A stretch of DNA of 7,836 bases from Enterococcaceae bacterium. Its GTDB lineage: Bacteria; Bacillota; Bacilli; Lactobacillales; Catellicoccaceae. How positions within the stretch are numbered: position 1 is the first letter of the stretch; every line of letters begins with the position of its first letter. The position numbers and the translations under genes are program-made. This document shows, piece by piece, positions 6,915 through 7,836 of this stretch. The notes below the pieces were generated by a model. The model did not search any database, had not been told where the DNA came from, and saw only the letters and a list, made by a program, of their open reading frames with translations. The stretch spans positions 1 to 7,836 of the forward strand of contig JASLFJ010000126.1 in assembly GCA_030150665.1 (NCBI GenBank). Reading direction: 5' to 3'.

Positions 6915-7034
6915 ATGGAAAAAAGGTTAGTTGTGATGACAGAAAGTCACTTAGATATATATATCTTTGCGATGCAAAAAATGATTCAAGAGCACCCTTA
7001 TAGTTATTCAGCATTACATATGCCTAAAATGTAT
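6915..7034 (+). CDS. GNAT acetyltransferase, exon 1 (residues 1-40)
   Basis: This is the 5' exon of an intron-split gene. ATG 6915 follows AGGGGAGA (6903-6910) and lies 10 bases after the tsaE stop. The 40 codons end in MPKMY with TAT at 7032-7034. The peptide has the layout of a GNAT N-terminus: strand RLVVM, then a helix (HLDIYIFAMQKMIQEHPY). Without splicing, translation meets TGA at 7038-7040 and gives only 41 residues. The last exon bases UGUAU pair with GUACA (7043-7047) in the intron, with the final U facing G, as group I splicing requires. The exon boundary is an inference from this pairing and from frame agreement with exon 2. Confidence 0.7.
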
Positions 7035-7376
7035 AGATGAGTGTACACATATAAGGCAACTTGTATGATTTTTAGAGATCGAATTGCTGGGAACCCGTAA
7101 AGCTAATAAAACTAAAATATTAAGCTATTTTAGTGACGAAAGTAGAAACAATTTATTAGATGGCATATGGTTAAAACCTAAGTGCTTTATTAATCGGCAA
7201 TCAGCAGCCAAGCCTATTTTTAGGAAGGTTCAACGACTATTCCTTAACAGGAAGTACATACAAGCGTATGGAAGAGGTCTCGCCATTAAAATATGAATGG
7301 AGAAGATATAGTCTGAACTTATGTGAAAACATAAGAAGTTCTTAAGAGAACTGCACTATTGTAGCGAAATAGTGTG
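7035..7376 (+). ncRNA. Group I self-splicing intron, IA-like, no internal ORF
   Basis: The following core helices pair by eye. P1: 7030-7034 with 7043-7047, U7034 facing G7043. P3: 7060-7067 with 7257-7264. P4: 7084-7089 with 7202-7207. P5a: 7111-7118 with 7127-7134. P6: CCTA (7214-7217) with TAGG (7221-7224). P7: 7228-7232 plus 7235-7240 with 7308-7318, bulge A7233 C7234. P7.1: 7241-7244 with 7249-7252. P9: 7318-7324 with 7329-7335, GAAA loop. P9.1: 7337-7342 with 7347-7352. P9.2: 7354-7360 with 7368-7374. The P, Q, R and S consensus segments (TTGCTGGGAA, TCAGCAGCCAAG, GTTCAACGACTAT, AAGATATAGTC) are all present in order. The terminal guanosine is G7376. P7.1 points to subgroup IA. P8 is ambiguous and P10 is weak. 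There is no homing endonuclease or transposase. The fold is confident; the exact ends are less so. Confidence 0.88.
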
Positions 7377-7736
7377 AACATATTGGAAGAATGGCATATG
7401 TATGCAATATATCGACTAAATCATGAACTTACTTATCTTTTATATGTTTTAAATGATTTAGTAGGTGTAATCCAAGTAGATTGGATTAACGATACTACGG
7501 TAGAGATTGGTATGAGTTTATTTGAACGTTATTGTTTACAAGGGTTAGGCACGTATTTTTGGCAACAGCTAGAATATGCATTATTATATCAATATGATCA
7601 TCTTGAACAGTTTCATATAGAAGTATCTAAATATAATATGCATGCTTATTTTTTCTTTAAAAATCAGGGTTTTGTGGAGTATGAGAAAACTAAAGATACT
7701 TTTCTACTTATGAAAAAAGTAGATAAATTGTTGTAA
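7377..7736 (+). CDS. GNAT acetyltransferase, exon 2 (residues 41-159)
   Basis: This is the 3' exon. Joined to 6915-7034 it gives a 159-residue GNAT N-acetyltransferase, a normal size. Numbering the joined protein, YLLYVLNDLVGVIQVDW (60-76) is the beta2-beta3 hairpin and TVEIGMSLFERY (81-92) is beta4. QGLGTYFWQQLEYAL (95-109) is the acetyl-CoA binding loop and helix, though a Tyr sits where Gly/Ala is usual. FHIEVSKYNMHAYFFFKNQGF (119-139) carries the conserved N..A...F.K..GF pattern. The acceptor substrate is unknown; such neighbours of tsaE are not reliably RimI. On unspliced RNA a GTG at 7374 opens this frame but has no ribosome binding site, so production depends on splicing. Confidence 0.85.
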   Translation, partial: NILEEWHMYAIYRLNHELTYLLYVLNDLVGVIQVDWINDTTVEIGMSLFERYCLQGLGTYFWQQLEYALLYQYDHLEQFHIEVSKYNMHAYFFFKNQGFVEYEKTKDTFLLMKKVDKLL

Positions 7737-7759
7737 GAAAATTTTTTTTAAAAAAGGGG

Positions 7760-7788
7760 TTGTCAAATGAAAAAAAAGTTGCTATATT
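7760..7788 (+). promoter_or_regulatory. Strong-looking sigma-A promoter at the right edge
   Basis: TTGTCA (7760-7765, 5 of 6) and TATATT (7783-7788, 5 of 6) are separated by exactly 17 bases, and TG at 7780-7781 adds an extended -10. Transcription would start near 7795 and run out of the window. An ATG with an A8 run (7767-7777) lies inside the spacer, preceded by AAAAAGGGG, so a coding start here is the competing reading. The promoter explains more of the sequence. Confidence 0.5.
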
Positions 7789-7836
7789 ATTACTTGTCCT
7801 TAACAAAGACGAACAACAAAAATTAACTTTAAAAAA

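Noticed and set aside
7021..7025. Alternative 5' splice site after U7025, also in phase
   Set aside because: Its U would pair with A7054 rather than a G, and P1 would have a very large loop. U7034 opposite G7043 fits group I rules better.
7084..7296. 70-codon frame starting at TTG
   Set aside because: It lies wholly in the group I intron core, has no ribosome binding site and overlaps the P4, P5, P6, P7 and P3 strands. Its product resembles no intron endonuclease.
7035..7376. Group II intron or complete IStron
   Set aside because: There is no GUGYG start, domain V hairpin or reverse transcriptase, and no TnpA/TnpB genes. The R and S segments with paired P3/P7 are group I features.
6915..7736. 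Acetyltransferase pseudogene broken by an insertion
   Set aside because: The insertion has group I core helices, and its removal at a U/G-defined site restores the frame exactly, which random decay would not produce.

Overview
The window is AT-rich DNA with clean Shine-Dalgarno sites, frequent TTA/AAA codons and one likely TTG start, so it is a low-GC Firmicute. The order ung - pta - tsaE - GNAT acetyltransferase, with a short Pta and an anaerobic nrdDG pair under NrdR-like operators, suggests Lactobacillales. That placement is an inference from gene content and order, not a database result.

Layout. Positions 1-102 (minus strand) hold the start of a membrane-anchored protein that leaves the window. 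Reading away from it are the two halves of a split ThrE/YjjP-YjjB exporter (190-1436) and an untracked 56-residue two-helix membrane protein (1455-1625). The 1626-1796 interval carries an extended -10 promoter and two NrdR boxes 31 bp apart, the second inside a 42-bp perfect palindrome. Then come nrdD (1797-3899), nrdG (3987-4568), ung (overlapping the nrdG end), pta (TTG start at 5346, followed by a hairpin), and tsaE (6416-6904).

The standout is at 6915-7736. A GNAT acetyltransferase gene, apparently broken by a stop after 41 codons, is interrupted by an ORF-less group I intron of about 342 nt (proposed 7035-7376). P3, P4, P5a, P6, P7, P7.1, P9, P9.1 and P9.2 can all be paired by eye. The proposed 5' splice site lies after a U paired with G in P1, and the intron ends in G. 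Joining 7034 to 7377 restores one uninterrupted reading frame of 159 codons with a normal GNAT layout. Self-splicing introns in ordinary metabolic or modification genes of bacterial chromosomes are rare.

Functionally, nrdDG supply deoxynucleotides without oxygen, Ung removes uracil from DNA, Pta links acetyl-CoA to acetyl phosphate, and TsaE serves tRNA t6A synthesis. The acetyltransferase follows tsaE by 10 bp and probably shares its transcript. The right end (7760-7788) carries a strong-looking promoter for something outside the window.
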